From Siphonodentalium dalli (lineage: Eukaryota > Mollusca > Scaphopoda > Gadilida > Siphonodentaliidae): a stretch of DNA of 64,000 nt. Location: assembly GCA_032622095.1 (NCBI GenBank), contig CP136069.1, positions 5,320,976-5,384,975 of the forward strand. Direction: 5' to 3'. Under the pieces are notes generated by a model that was not told the origin of the DNA, searched no databases, and saw nothing but the letters and a program-made list of their open reading frames with translations. How positions within the stretch are numbered: the first letter of the stretch is position 1; each line of letters begins with the position of its first letter. This document shows positions 57,401 through 59,689 of the stretch, in pieces. Both the position numbers and the translations under genes were made by a program.

Positions 57401-59175
57401 TGACATGTAGATTGGAACGAGTCATTTTGGGGTCATTCGGCCAAAAAACATGGCCGCCAGCAGCCGTCTTGGATTTTACTCTTTGCATGACTAAATCCTT
57501 TAGCACGGGTTACAGGTCCTACTTTTAGTCTGATCATCATAAAATTTGTCAATAATGTTAATAATCACATGTAGATGGGAATGAGTCATTTTGGGGTCAT
57601 TCGGCCAAAAAACATGGCCGCCAGCAGCCATCTTGGATTTTACTCTTTGTATGACTAAATCCTTTAGCACGGGCTACAGGTCGTACCTTTAGTCTGATCA
57701 TCATAAAATTTGTCATGGCTGTTGATATTGGAATGTAGATGGGAACGAGTCATTTTGGGGTCATTCGGACAAAAAACATGGCCGCCAGCGGCCATCTTGG
57801 ATTTCAAAATTTAATCCATTAGCACGGGCCACAGGTCGTACTGTTTGTCTGATCATCATGAAATTTGTCATGGATGATAATATTGACATGTAGATGGGAA
57901 CGAGTAATTTTGGGGTCATTCGGCCAAAAAACATGGTCGCCAGCAGCCATCTTGGATTTTACTCTTTGTATGACTAAATCCTTTAGCACAGGCTACAGGT
58001 CGTACATTTAGTCTGATCATCATAAAATTTGTCATGGCTGTTGAAATTGGAATGTAGATGGGAACGAGTCATTTTGGGGTCATTCGGACAAAAAACATGG
58101 CCGCCAGCAGCCATCTTGCATTTAAAAATTTAATCCATTAGCACGGGCCACAGTTAGTACTGTTCGTCTGATCATCATGAAATTTGTCATGGATGTTAAT
58201 ATTGACATGTAGATGGGAACGAGTAATTTTGGGTGTCATTTGGCCAAAAACATGGCCGCCAGCAGCCATCTTGGATTTTACTCTTTGTATGACTAAATTC
58301 TTTAGCACGGGCTACAGGTCGTACCTTTAGTCTGATCATCATAAAATTTGTCATGGTTCTTAACAATGACATGTAGATGGGAACGAGTAATTTTGGGATC
58401 AATCGGCCAAAAAACATGGTCGCCAGCAGCCATCTTGGATTTTACTCTTTGTATGACTAAATCCTTTAGCACGGGCTACAGGTTGTACCTTTAGTCTGAT
58501 CATCATAAAATTTGTCATGAATGTTAATAATGACATGTAGATGGGAACGAGTCATTTTGGGGTCATTTGGCCAAAAAACATGGCCGCCAGCAGCCAACTT
58601 GGATTTTACTCTTTGTATGACTAAATCCTTTACCACGGGCTACAGGTCGTACCTTTAGTCTGATTTCGGGGTCATTCGGACAAAAAACATGGCCGCCAGT
58701 GGCCATCTTGGATTTCAAAATTTAATCCATTAGCACGGGCCACAGGTCGTACCTTTAGTCTGATCGTCATAAAATTTGTCATTGATGTTAACGATGACAT
58801 GTAGATGGGAACGACTCATTTTGGGGTCATTCGGCTGAAAACATGGCCGCCAGCAGCCAACTTGGATTTTACTTTTCTCTTCATGTCTATAAACTAGTAT
58901 TAGACATTCAACTTTCCACATTCCTAATCGCTCCATTGACTGTAATATATTAAATTATTCCCTTTCCAAGTTGAGCTACAGTGTCATTGACACTTTCATT
59001 TGTATCGCAGTTTGTGTTTTAGCAATGAATCGTTACAACCCTAAAACAGATTATCTTATTTGATCTTTTATAGTCACCAAAATCAGAGAAGGCAAAGTTG
59101 ATTTCCCGCATGGCTAAGATGGGACAACCCATGCTGCCTCTGGTGGGTGCCGTCGCTGCGGAACCCGAGAGCGAA
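6394..59175 (+). CDS. FKBP15: FKBP15 orthologue, 5' part (11 exons, continues beyond window)
   Basis: Joined exons 6394-6443, 11594-11682, 19872-19932, 21077-21146, 33204-33278, 34612-34710, 43547-43699, 51655-51723, 54717-54860, 55543-55695 and 59074-59175 give 355 uninterrupted codons; every intron is GT-AG and phases match. Domain order is that of FKBP15: acidic N-terminus, LASLFG and YTAPKQPKK motifs (about residues 19-46), WH1-like region (about 55-150), FKBP domain (about 160-271), Ser/Pro linker (271-321), then AKLISRMAKMGQPMLP. Family knowledge: FKBP15 is a cytosolic and early-endosomal actin- and WASH-associated protein of about 1200 residues with a long C-terminal coiled coil. That half is not in this window. 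Introns range from 0.7 to 12 kb and are packed with repeats. No stop or frameshift is seen, so the gene looks intact. Confidence 0.93.
6479..6637 (+). pseudogene. Exon-like coding fragment, unrecognised, cut by transposon
   Basis: After ACTTGCAG a clean open frame begins KCAVDSNKRLRLYGSGRYL and ends AREYLDKEY exactly where the TTAA-flanked transposon is inserted (6638). It is not in phase with FKBP15 exon 1 (35 bp upstream), so it is not part of that gene. Together with 9519-9839 it may be a gene fragment inserted in intron 1. I do not recognise the family. Confidence 0.4.
7217..7615 (+). pseudogene. THAP zinc-finger domain, nonsense-mutated (transposon-encoded)
   Basis: Starts MPNKCSVFGCGR, the THAP start with Cys-x4-Cys. 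It continues with SFPNDVRLRDIWWDFCGKP (conserved Pro and Trp), then in the same frame CSVHF (Cys-x2-His) and RLRGNAIPTLN (the AVPT-like motif). All four zinc ligands and the landmark residues are visible. Three in-frame stops (7370 TAG, 7385 TAG, 7391 TGA) break the domain between the second Cys and the CxxH. It is therefore a dead DNA-binding domain of the transposon. No catalytic transposase domain remains. Confidence 0.8.
8470..8550. promoter_or_regulatory. Cluster of CACGTG/CATGTG motifs near transposon end
   Basis: CCACGTGG, ATCATGTGAC, ACACGTGAC, ATCATGTGAT and ATCACGTGAC lie within 80 bp. The second transposon copy has an equivalent cluster at 15976-16050. They could be subterminal transposase-binding repeats or E-boxes for bHLH factors (inference). 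Confidence 0.45.
8745..8768 (+). repeat. Poly-G run (24 G)
   Basis: Twenty-four consecutive G just beyond the right end of the Kolobok-like copy. Capable of G-quadruplex formation and probably length-variable. Confidence 0.9.
9519..9839 (+). CDS. Terminal-exon-like coding segment, unrecognised, two CxxC pairs
   Basis: Preceded by a strong polypyrimidine tract and TTTTTTCAG. The frame begins LTERLCVSLAVKLTSYDY and runs 106 codons to TAG at 9837. It contains HCVQCG and PICKPC, two CxxC pairs about 30 residues apart that could bind zinc. AATAAA at 9958-9963 fits a 3' end. It lies within FKBP15 intron 1 and in the same orientation. It may be the last exon of a nested or inserted gene, or a captured gene fragment, perhaps linked to 6479-6637. 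Function unknown. Confidence 0.45.
   Translation, partial: LTERLCVSLAVKLTSYDYTCGTPLFPSDHSMVNQMVMRPQLECCMPIEQQYYASGLGDADHCVQCGELGGEIKSSLRARYKTVTPICKPCIEAGLTPVVARPYGKA
10200..10625. mobile_element. Degenerate foldback element of the AAAGGGTTAA-ended group
   Basis: 10505-10622 (TGTATCACATTATTATAATC ... GGCACTGAAAGGGTTAAA) is nearly identical to 55955-56070. An inverse counterpart, AACCCTTTGAGTGCCAGGTC, begins the element at 44737. This defines a dispersed family whose ends resemble the piggyBac-like elements listed below. Confidence 0.5.
10912..12960. mobile_element. Cluster of five GCAGAATGAGGTCC hairpin elements
   Basis: About 92-bp foldbacks at 10912-11004, 11732-11823, 12015-12105, 12550-12643 and 12868-12960. 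Each starts GCAGAATGAGGTCCCCAGAG and ends with its inverse. The centre is variable (AGCCCACnnTGCGGGATAGC). Spacer sequence between them (ATGAGGCCTAA, GGTGAACATCACC) also recurs across the window, so the hairpins are parts of larger composite elements. Nonautonomous; class unknown. FKBP15 exon 2 lies between the first and second. Confidence 0.75.
11594..11682 (+). CDS. FKBP15: FKBP15 exon 2 (LASLFG / TAPKQPKK segment)
   Basis: Acceptor TTACAG, donor GTAATG. Translates as SKLASLFGGERAGG followed by NESLTYTAPKQPKKK. The LASLFG and YTAPKQPKK motifs are the diagnostic conserved block between the FKBP15 N-terminus and its WH1-like domain. It leaves one base (G) that completes an Asp codon with exon 3. 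A hairpin element starts only 50 bp downstream at 11732. Confidence 0.92.
15807..18005 (-). mobile_element. Kolobok-like DNA transposon, copy 2 (inverted, inserted in array A1)
   Basis: Reverse complement of copy 1 with internal indels. Flanked by TTAA at 15803-15806 and 18006-18009. Joining the flanks with a single TTAA restores the local core sequence (GAATG-TTAA-TAATGAC), so the target duplication is directly proven. The THAP start MPYKCSVFGCGR is at about 17440 on the minus strand. The copy lacks the CxxH half of the domain (about 260 bp deleted relative to copy 1). At 2.2 kb it is longer elsewhere. Confidence 0.85.
17290..17440 (-). pseudogene. Truncated THAP domain in transposon copy 2
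   Basis: Encodes MPYKCSVFGCGRSSDSQLG then SFPNDVRLRVIWRDFCGKPV. It has the two N-terminal Cys ligands and the conserved Trp. It then runs into sequence equivalent to positions beyond the domain in copy 1, so the CxxH and AVPT motifs are missing. Confidence 0.7.
19872..19932 (+). CDS. FKBP15: FKBP15 exon 3 (start of WH1-like domain)
   Basis: Acceptor CTTTCAG, donor GTATGT. Encodes DSTPPSSQAIMCATVVHAYKY. The ATVVHAYKY strand corresponds to the ATAVHAYRY first strand of the FKBP15 WH1-like domain. The split codon TA|C completes Tyr with exon 4. The exon lies 33 bp after the end of the large tandem-core array at 13069-19839. Confidence 0.9.
20828..21040. mobile_element. Tc1/mariner-like foldback MITE (CAGTAATGCCC termini)
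   Basis: Near-perfect foldback of about 105 bp per arm with termini CAGTAATGCCCTA and the inverse, flanked by TA on both sides. A TA target with CAGT-type ends is the Tc1/mariner signature. Arms carry ACCACAGCAGAATTATGGGT-like sequence (here slightly diverged) and CTTGTTGCCATTCATCGGAA. It ends 36 bp before FKBP15 exon 4. Confidence 0.8.
21077..21146 (+). CDS. FKBP15: FKBP15 exon 4 (WH1-like domain)
   Basis: Acceptor TTTTTAG, donor GTAAGT. Encodes SDGQYASQGKLGAALLGNQ then ATKD, matching the family pattern NGQYvkQGKfGAAvLGNh. It ends in phase 0. The preceding hairpin element (20828-21040) ends only 36 bp upstream of the acceptor. Confidence 0.92.
21500..21770 (+). repeat. GGGC-rich microsatellite and tandem-core element remnant
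   Basis: 21534-21622 is a (GGGCGGGC)n-type tract. It is followed by TATAACTCAACCGTTTATTG and a TTACAGAGTTATGGCCCTTT core-like end, which resembles cores of the elements at 24112 and 49181. Probably a truncated single-core member of that group. Confidence 0.5.
21771..24109 (+). mobile_element. Tandem-core (Helitron/pearl-like) element A2
   Basis: Head AGCTCAACTAACTTGTAAGT, then a (GTCCGTGT)n tract and about 13 cores of 155-165 bp related to A1 (GGCGCGGGCTACAGGTCGTA; CATGGCCGCCAGCAGCCATC). The tail is the same AAGTTGAGCTACAG plus GTGTCATTGACAC hairpin and TTTCATT. The same 483-bp three-unit higher-order spacing is seen (for example 22420 versus 22903). Confidence 0.75.
24112..25074 (+). mobile_element. 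Tandem-core element with CTCTTGTT tail (161-bp cores)
   Basis: Six units with AGCGCGATAACTTCAACAAA begin near 24129, 24290, 24451, 24612, 24776 and 24936, a period of about 161 bp. The right end has a GCATCTCTGATGC hairpin followed by CACCTCTTGTT. The start is not clearly delimited because it directly follows the A2 tail. Confidence 0.65.
25236..25379. repeat. Foldback palindrome, 70-bp arms
   Basis: GAGATAAACGTACCCTGTTT ... AACTCGCCGGC is mirrored by GCCGGCTCGTTCACAAAC ... TATGTTTATCTC. Arms are nearly perfect with almost no loop. Probable MITE-like foldback. Confidence 0.8.
25831..27088 (+). mobile_element. Tandem-core element with 174-bp cores and CTCTTGTT tail
   Basis: The palindromic head TATACCCCCTTTTT/AAAAAGGGGGGTATAC is followed by (GTCCGTCCGTGC)n. 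About 5.5 cores of exactly 174 bp follow (GGGTTCCATCGTTTTGTTC at 26043, 26217, 26391, 26565 and 26739). The tail is GAGGGGGTATGCACC, a GGACGACAGTCC hairpin, then ATCTCTTGTT. Because 174 is 58 codons, long open frames appear; they are not genes. Confidence 0.75.
27478..27815 (+). repeat. Short tandem repeat (ATTCACTGAGGCGTGCCATT)
   Basis: About ten imperfect units of roughly 25-36 bp, each with GAGGyGTGCCATTAAAATAT and GATTCACT. Intronic; no coding interpretation. Confidence 0.85.
27837..28391. mobile_element. piggyBac-like foldback element carrying two nested Tc1-like MITEs
   Basis: TTAA at 27833-27836 and 28392-28395 flank CCCTTCCATCACTTAAGC ... CTTCATGAAATGG. It has the CATTCTnTTATATATGTGAG arms of the family. 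Inside lie CAGTAATG-ended MITEs at 27903-28038 (one arm partly deleted) and 28072-28256. Confidence 0.65.
28442..28810. mobile_element. TIR element, about 0.37 kb
   Basis: The left end AGTGTACATTCAGATGACCA followed by CGATACAATCGTAAGTGGA is matched in inverse by TCCACTTACGATTGTATCGT followed by GGTCGTCTGAACGTACACT. Arms are about 38 bp and closely matched. Class not assignable. Confidence 0.75.
28912..29055. mobile_element. GCAGAATGAGGTCC hairpin element plus a half copy
   Basis: Full foldback at 28912-29004. A second left arm at 29014-29055 is broken by the following tandem-core element. Confidence 0.75.
29056..29760 (+). mobile_element. Tandem-core element related to 48082-48815
   Basis: Microsatellite GCATGCGTGCGTGCGTCTG, then four cores starting GGTTTCCGGATGATAACTTT or GGTTTCCGACCGATAACTCC (about 29121, 29292, 29465 and 29624). 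The right end contains ACGGTCGTATAAAGCCG, resembling the head of the 48082 element. Confidence 0.6.
29914..30006. mobile_element. GCAGAATGAGGTCC hairpin element
   Basis: Complete foldback, arms GCAGAATGAGGTCCCCAGAG ... CTCTGGGGACCTCATTCTGC, located just before the 33-bp minisatellite. Confidence 0.8.
30091..32808 (+). repeat. 33-bp minisatellite, about 82 copies
   Basis: Unit ACTCGGGCGGGTGCGTGATA plus TTGATAAGTTAGT, highly homogeneous with scattered variants (CTTGTTCGGG, GGGTGTGTG, GGGCAGG). The period is 11 codons, which leaves 559- and 354-codon frames open. These frames have no splice logic with FKBP15 and no non-repeat sequence, so I do not call a protein. It lies in intron 4. AAAGACATATTATGTACT occurs just before it (30076) and again at 33485, suggesting it expanded inside a dispersed repeat. 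Confidence 0.97.
32809..33130 (+). repeat. Dispersed repeat copy between the minisatellite and exon 5
   Basis: Inverse homologue of 3990-4235 and 2395-2440. It includes CTACTAACATCGCCGAAAAT and CCTACCGGAGTGTTTCACAT. A diverged partial relative, CCTACTGGGGTGTTTTACAT, is near 33552. Confidence 0.65.
33204..33278 (+). CDS. FKBP15: FKBP15 exon 5 (WH1-like domain; donor inside a minisatellite)
   Basis: Acceptor CTTTTCAG, donor ACG|GTATGT. Encodes YRVLLYVSKQQQITNAKISP then TFSFT, matching YRILLYiSqQQqvT of the family. The last 26 nt of the exon, the donor and the first 15 nt of the intron form a 41-bp unit present three times (33253-33375). Only the first donor (33278) keeps exon 6 in frame. Confidence 0.92.
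33253..33375 (+). repeat. 41-bp tandem repeat spanning exon 5 / intron 5 donor (3 copies)
   Basis: Units start at 33253, 33294 and 33335. Each carries the exon end TTTTCATTTACG followed by GTATGTATC. This gives potential donors after 33278, 33319 and 33360. The third copy diverges at its 3' end. Confidence 0.95.
33735..34108. mobile_element. piggyBac-like MITE (CCCTTTACCC termini, TTAA flanks)
   Basis: TTAA at 33731-33734 and 34109-34112. Termini are CCCTTTACCCAACA and TGTTGGGTAAAGGG. A TTAA target with CCC...GGG ends is the piggyBac pattern. It contains two 67-bp near-perfect palindromes (CCAATGCATTCTCTTATATA ... ) at about 33773 and 33893. No coding sequence. Confidence 0.8.
34612..34710 (+). 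CDS. FKBP15: FKBP15 exon 6 (end of WH1-like domain)
   Basis: Acceptor TCTTTAAG, donor GTGAGT; 33 codons in phase 0. Encodes VQAKNYVTFYDEARQTWSLM then FDKEETVTQFSKN. The pattern NYxTFYDxxRQxWSxMF is strongly conserved in FKBP15 and lies at the end of the WH1-like domain. Confidence 0.93.
34900..35222. mobile_element. piggyBac-like MITE subfamily (CCCTTCCATGA termini)
   Basis: TTAA at 34896-34899 and 35223-35226. Ends are CCCTTCCATGACTGGAG and CTCCCATCATGGAAGGG. Contains three diverged CATTCTCTTATATA palindromes separated by AACAATATTTACCTTGACCT. Confidence 0.75.
35397..35488. mobile_element. GCAGAATGAGGTCC hairpin element
   Basis: Foldback GCAGAATGAGGTCCACAGAG ... CTCTTGGAGCCTCATCTGC with AGTGATGCTATCCC in the centre; right arm slightly eroded. 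Confidence 0.75.
35612..36725 (-). pseudogene. CR1/L2-like non-LTR retrotransposon, 3' part of ORF2, broken
   Basis: The minus-strand frame begins near LKAVFSLKAKILDFDV, then VRPILTYGSEIW, the conserved C-terminal reverse-transcriptase region of jockey/CR1-type elements. Near its end is CSFCNIMEDEEHFLLFC, a Cys-x2-Cys-x7-His-x4-Cys motif typical of their C-termini. A frameshift near 35950 separates this from the last about 55 codons (NTLNILNKLGLTRFDF ...), which stop at 35786. The 3' tail holds tandem AAACTTG units near 35612. The 5' part (endonuclease, RT core) is missing: a 5'-truncated dead copy inside a hairpin-type element. Confidence 0.85.
36727..37220. mobile_element. Composite foldback with GCAGAATGAGGTCC hairpins
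   Basis: GGGATTGCGTCAATAAATTC ... GAGGTGAGTAATGGGTG (36727-36772) is inverted at 36950-36996. Further hairpins are at about 36887-36950 (partial) and 37129-37220. Repeated TGACATTTCACACT units lie at 36815-36847. Confidence 0.6.
37337..37945 (+). repeat. 306-bp direct tandem duplication including hairpin elements
   Basis: 37337-37640 is repeated almost exactly 306 bp downstream (compare GAATGAGGTCCCCAGAGGTT at 37425 and 37731). Each copy holds a hairpin element and ends in CTCTTGGCG plus a G run (37629 and 37938). The break lies at the G run. Confidence 0.9.
37938..38045 (+). repeat. 27-nt poly-G run and G-rich module
   Basis: Twenty-seven G (37938-37964), then an A-rich spacer and GGGGTGGGTGGGTGGT, then A/T runs. 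Clear homologue of 2459-2545. Confidence 0.75.
38297..42446 (+). repeat. 51-bp minisatellite (about 80 units) with 306-bp higher-order repeats
   Basis: Unit CATACTACAGTAAGTACCGG, TACATCGTTATCCAGCGTTA, TCAGATGATGA. A 38-bp form lacking the last 13 bp makes up the start (8 copies) and recurs at about 39720-39830, 40395-40490 and 41733-41830. Marker variants recur every 306 bp (six units): ACCAGTACATC at 38731, 39037 and 39343; CATGGTTATC at 40914, 41220 and 41526. Open frames on both strands follow from the 17-codon period and are not genes. Intron 6. Confidence 0.97.
42447..43182 (+). repeat. Intron 6 end: element fragments and G/C-run module
   Basis: 42500-42520 has a GGACGGACGCACGGAC tract like tandem-core heads. 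43022-43160 is a G-rich module (GGGGTGGTGGGTCCCTCGGG, then a C run). 43160-43180 (GGGACCTCTTTTTTCAAATG) resembles the right end of the hairpin elements and abuts the exon 7 repeat. 42650-43020 shows nothing I recognise. Confidence 0.5.
43183..43574 (+). repeat. 55-bp tandem repeat spanning intron 6 / exon 7 acceptor (7 copies)
   Basis: Identical or near-identical units, each containing TTAATTTCAG followed by the exon start ATTGCTCTTGCGAAGGC. Exon-start copies lie at 43217, 43272, 43327, 43382, 43437, 43492 and 43547. A partial unit opens the array at 43183. The period (55) is not a multiple of 3. Confidence 0.97.
43547..43699 (+). CDS. FKBP15: FKBP15 exon 7 (N-terminal half of FKBP domain; acceptor inside a minisatellite)
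   Basis: 51 codons in phase 0, donor CAG|GTATGC. Begins IALAKAIMSGSSLDTVISQD and contains VKYTGWL, whose Tyr aligns with FKBP12 Tyr26. The first 28 nt of the exon, together with its upstream acceptor, are repeated seven times with a 55-bp period. Only the last copy is open, because entry at earlier copies meets TGA after 14 codons. Confidence 0.92.
43747..43997. mobile_element. piggyBac-like MITE subfamily, 48 bp after exon 7
   Basis: Ends CCCTTCCATGATGGGAG and CTCCCGTCATGAATGGG with TTAA at 43998-44001. The left TTAA has decayed. Contains CCAATGCATTCTCTTATATA palindrome arms. Confidence 0.65.
43998..44738 (+). other. Intron 7 sequence without recognised features
   Basis: AT-rich intronic DNA. 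A half hairpin fragment (GGGGACCTCATTCTG) is at about 44528. I see no exon or RNA gene. Confidence 0.5.
44739..44972. mobile_element. Degenerate foldback element with 67-bp palindrome
   Basis: Ends CCCTTTGAGTGCCAG and CTGGCACTCAAAGGG. The centre holds the same CCAATGCATTCTCTTATATA palindrome (44786-44854) as the piggyBac-like family, so two families share the module. Confidence 0.65.
44973..46102 (+). other. Intron 7 sequence, no gene; eroded repeats
   Basis: 45060-45290 contains a CCCCCTGCTGATGGTGGGG foldback-like stretch of a dispersed family. 45540-45600 has three CCTACTCCCAG/CCCACTCCCGG units. No coding region recognised. Confidence 0.4.
46103..46255. repeat. Foldback palindrome, about 70-bp arms
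   Basis: CAATAGTTAACTGTCATCAG ... GATTATTTTTCAC is mirrored by GTGAAAAATAATCC ... CTGATGACAGTTAACTATTG around a short loop (TCGGCTACCGCC). Probable MITE. Confidence 0.85.
46440..46534. mobile_element. Half copy of Tc1-like MITE
   Basis: Only the right arm remains: ATGAATGTCAACAAGCCATA ... GGGCATTACTG. Confidence 0.75.
46581..46972. mobile_element. piggyBac-like MITE, complete
   Basis: TTAA at 46577-46580 and 46973-46976, termini CCCTTTACCCAACA and TGTTGGGTAAAGGG, two 67-bp palindromes. Near-identical in inverse orientation to 33735-34108. Confidence 0.85.
46977..47640 (+). other. Intron 7 sequence without recognised features
   Basis: No conserved coding sequence. The 92-codon frame at 47022 has no recognisable similarity and I treat it as chance. 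Confidence 0.4.
47645..48030. mobile_element. Hairpin elements (GCAGAATGAGGTCC family), partial and full
   Basis: Partial copies at about 47648-47690 and 47765-47828; complete foldback at 47938-48030. Four tandem AAACCTGTCT units precede the latter. Confidence 0.7.
48082..48815 (+). mobile_element. Tandem-core element with 161-bp cores and CTCTTGTT tail
   Basis: Head CATACGCCCGTTTG/AAAACGGTCGTATTATG, then (CCGT)n. Four cores start GGTTTCCGGATGATAACTTC (48175, 48346, 48507 and 48668), 161 bp apart for the last three. The tail repeats AAACGGGCGTATTATG (the inverse of the head), has a CACGCCCCGACGGCGTG hairpin, then CTCTTGTT. Confidence 0.75.
48954..49180. mobile_element. piggyBac-like MITE, left part only
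   Basis: TTAA at 48950-48953, CCCTTTACCCAACA end and one shortened palindrome. Interrupted at 49181 by the next element. The right part may be 51245-51447. Confidence 0.7.
49181..49710 (+). mobile_element. Tandem-core element with ATTGACACTTTCATT tail
   Basis: The palindromic head TTTACCCATACCATAGTATG followed by GTAAAC leads to GGTCCGTCTGTCTGTCCG. About two cores follow (ACTCAAACATTTTTTATCTG; ACAGATCGAGTTCGAA; GAGTTATGGCCCTTTTTC). The end, TTGACACTTTCATT, is shared with A1-A3. Confidence 0.65.
49711..51244 (+). other. Intron 7 sequence, mostly unannotated
   Basis: AT-rich intronic DNA with isolated TTAACCCTT ends (about 50110, 50255 and 51082) that suggest decayed foldback elements. No exon recognised. 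Confidence 0.45.
51245..51447. mobile_element. piggyBac-like MITE, right part only
   Basis: One 67-bp palindrome (51352-51420), then TGTTGGGTAAAGGG and TTAA at 51448-51451. No left terminus. A complete hairpin element (51459-51550) follows directly. Confidence 0.7.
51459..51550. mobile_element. GCAGAATGAGGTCC hairpin element
   Basis: Foldback GCAGAATGAGGTCCCAAAGG ... CCCATCTGGGACCTTATTCTGC, about 100 bp upstream of FKBP15 exon 8. Confidence 0.75.
51655..51723 (+). CDS. FKBP15: FKBP15 exon 8 (FKBP domain)
   Basis: Acceptor CTTATAG, donor AAG|GTAAAT; 23 codons. Encodes VFDSNANTEKFFRLKIGKGK then VIK. Phe-Asp of VFDS aligns with FKBP12 Phe36/Asp37. VI of KVIK aligns with Val55/Ile56 in the FK506-binding pocket. 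Confidence 0.93.
52361..52994. mobile_element. TIR element, about 0.63 kb, about 100-bp arms
   Basis: GTCCCAAGAAAAAAAATTTA ... GGTATCCAACTTGGCC at the left is matched in inverse by GGCCAAGTTGGATACCTTTC ... TTCTTGGGAC at the right. The terminal segment CAGCTGTAGCACAG / CATGTGAGCTGTGG is more diverged. No coding content. Confidence 0.75.
53034..53236. mobile_element. Tc1-like foldback MITE
   Basis: TA-CAGTAATGCTTTAGG ... CTTAAAGCATTACTG, with the same arms as 20828-21040 (CTTGTTGCCATTCATCGGAA). Confidence 0.8.
53465..54500 (+). repeat. Composite minisatellite in intron 8
   Basis: Repeats of CTTATTATCTGAACATTTCC, GGGATAACTACTCATCAA, TGATGCTTTnGTATAGAAAG, GGTTAAA in variable order, with units of about 65-125 bp. 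A distant single-copy relative is seen near 3060-3170. Confidence 0.9.
54717..54860 (+). CDS. FKBP15: FKBP15 exon 9 (C-terminal half of FKBP domain)
   Basis: Acceptor TTTTTCAG, donor AGG|GTAAGT; 48 codons. Starts GWDTGMIGMKKGGKRLLIIP. It then has LAYG (aligning with FKBP12 Tyr82), KIPP (Ile91) and LIFEIEV (Phe99). Trp59 of FKBP12 corresponds to the W of GWD. Nearly all pocket residues are present, so this domain is plausibly catalytically competent. In human FKBP15, as I recall the sequence, the Tyr82 position is lost. Confidence 0.94.
55002..55215. mobile_element. Tc1-like foldback MITE
   Basis: TA on both sides, termini CAGTAATGCCCTAAGTAA and the inverse. It lies in the 682-bp intron 9. 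A fragment of another terminus is at about 54868. Confidence 0.85.
55247..55440 (+). repeat. 33-bp minisatellite, 5 full copies
   Basis: Unit ATGTTGTACTATCTTGTTAA plus TAATTGTCCTTTA, starting at 55271, 55304, 55337, 55370 and 55403. Unrelated in sequence to the 33-bp array at 30091. Located between FKBP15 exons 9 and 10. Confidence 0.95.
55543..55695 (+). CDS. FKBP15: FKBP15 exon 10 (Ser/Pro-rich linker)
   Basis: Acceptor GTTTGCAG, donor CAG|GTATAT; 51 codons. Encodes VKLAKSDSPADSPAPTPSQT, further Pro/Ser-rich residues, then ERSKSISDQLSQ. The low-complexity linker followed by an RSxSxSxQL motif occupies the same place as in vertebrate FKBP15 (RTKSNSLSEQL). It is probably disordered and phosphorylated (inference). 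Confidence 0.9.
55920..56075. mobile_element. Foldback element remnant (AAAGGGTTAA end)
   Basis: ATTGATTATAATAATGTGAT ... AAGAGCTCTTAGAGCT ... ATTATAATCAAT is a palindrome. The following GATCAAGGAAATATGGGTTG ... GGCACTGAAAGGGTTAA matches 10560-10622. Confidence 0.65.
56448..59000 (+). mobile_element. Tandem-core (Helitron/pearl-like) element A3
   Basis: Head AGCTCAACTTTACTTTGTAA, then GTCGTCCGTGTGTGCGTG. About 14 cores of 154-165 bp are closely similar to A1, one of them truncated near 58660. The tail is AAGTTGAGCTACAGTGTCAT followed by TGACACTTTCATT. It ends 73 bp before FKBP15 exon 11. Confidence 0.8.
59074..59175 (+). CDS. FKBP15: FKBP15 exon 11 (MAKMGQPMLP segment)
   Basis: Acceptor TTTATAG, donor GAA|GTAAGT; 34 codons. 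Encodes SPKSEKAKLISRMAKMGQPM, then LPLVGAVAAEPESE. AKLISRMAKMGQPMLP is nearly invariant in FKBP15. This is the last exon I can find; nothing with coding character in this gene follows before 64000. Confidence 0.93.
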
Positions 59176-59276
59176 GTAAGTTACATCGACTTATTATTCT
59201 TTATCTGGTAAAAAACCTCCTCAAATCAAACACACCATATATGAATATTTTCACACAAAATCATAACTACATTAAC

Positions 59277-59548
59277 CCTTTACCAACAAACCGGCCAAAA
59301 CCGGCCAAATAAAGCTTCAACAGCCTAAAATATCTTCGGTCTGTCTCAATAGAACCATACAAATATGGATATCATTGGAACCGGCTCCTTGACAACATTG
59401 TGATAGTTACAGTTATGCCCTGTGCCAATGCATTCTCTTATATATGCGAGTCGACCATAGGTCGCCTCGCATATATAAGAGAATGCATTGGCCTAAAAAA
59501 ATATATAAGAGAATGCATTGGCACAGGGCCCTTCTGTTGGGTAAAGGG
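59277..59548. mobile_element. piggyBac-like MITE with partial second palindrome
   Basis: TTAA at 59273-59276 and 59549-59552. Ends are CCCTTTACCAACA and TGTTGGGTAAAGGG. One complete 67-bp palindrome plus a truncated second arm. Confidence 0.8.
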
Positions 59549-59689
59549 TTAAGAAGAATTAATGGTCATTGATCCAAACTACAAGACATCCTAGATTGTC
59601 AATTATTGCATTCATAACTTAATCTGTGATAATTTTTATGTTGGTGTAGGAACCACAATGGAAATAAATTTTATAGTTCTATTCCTCTT

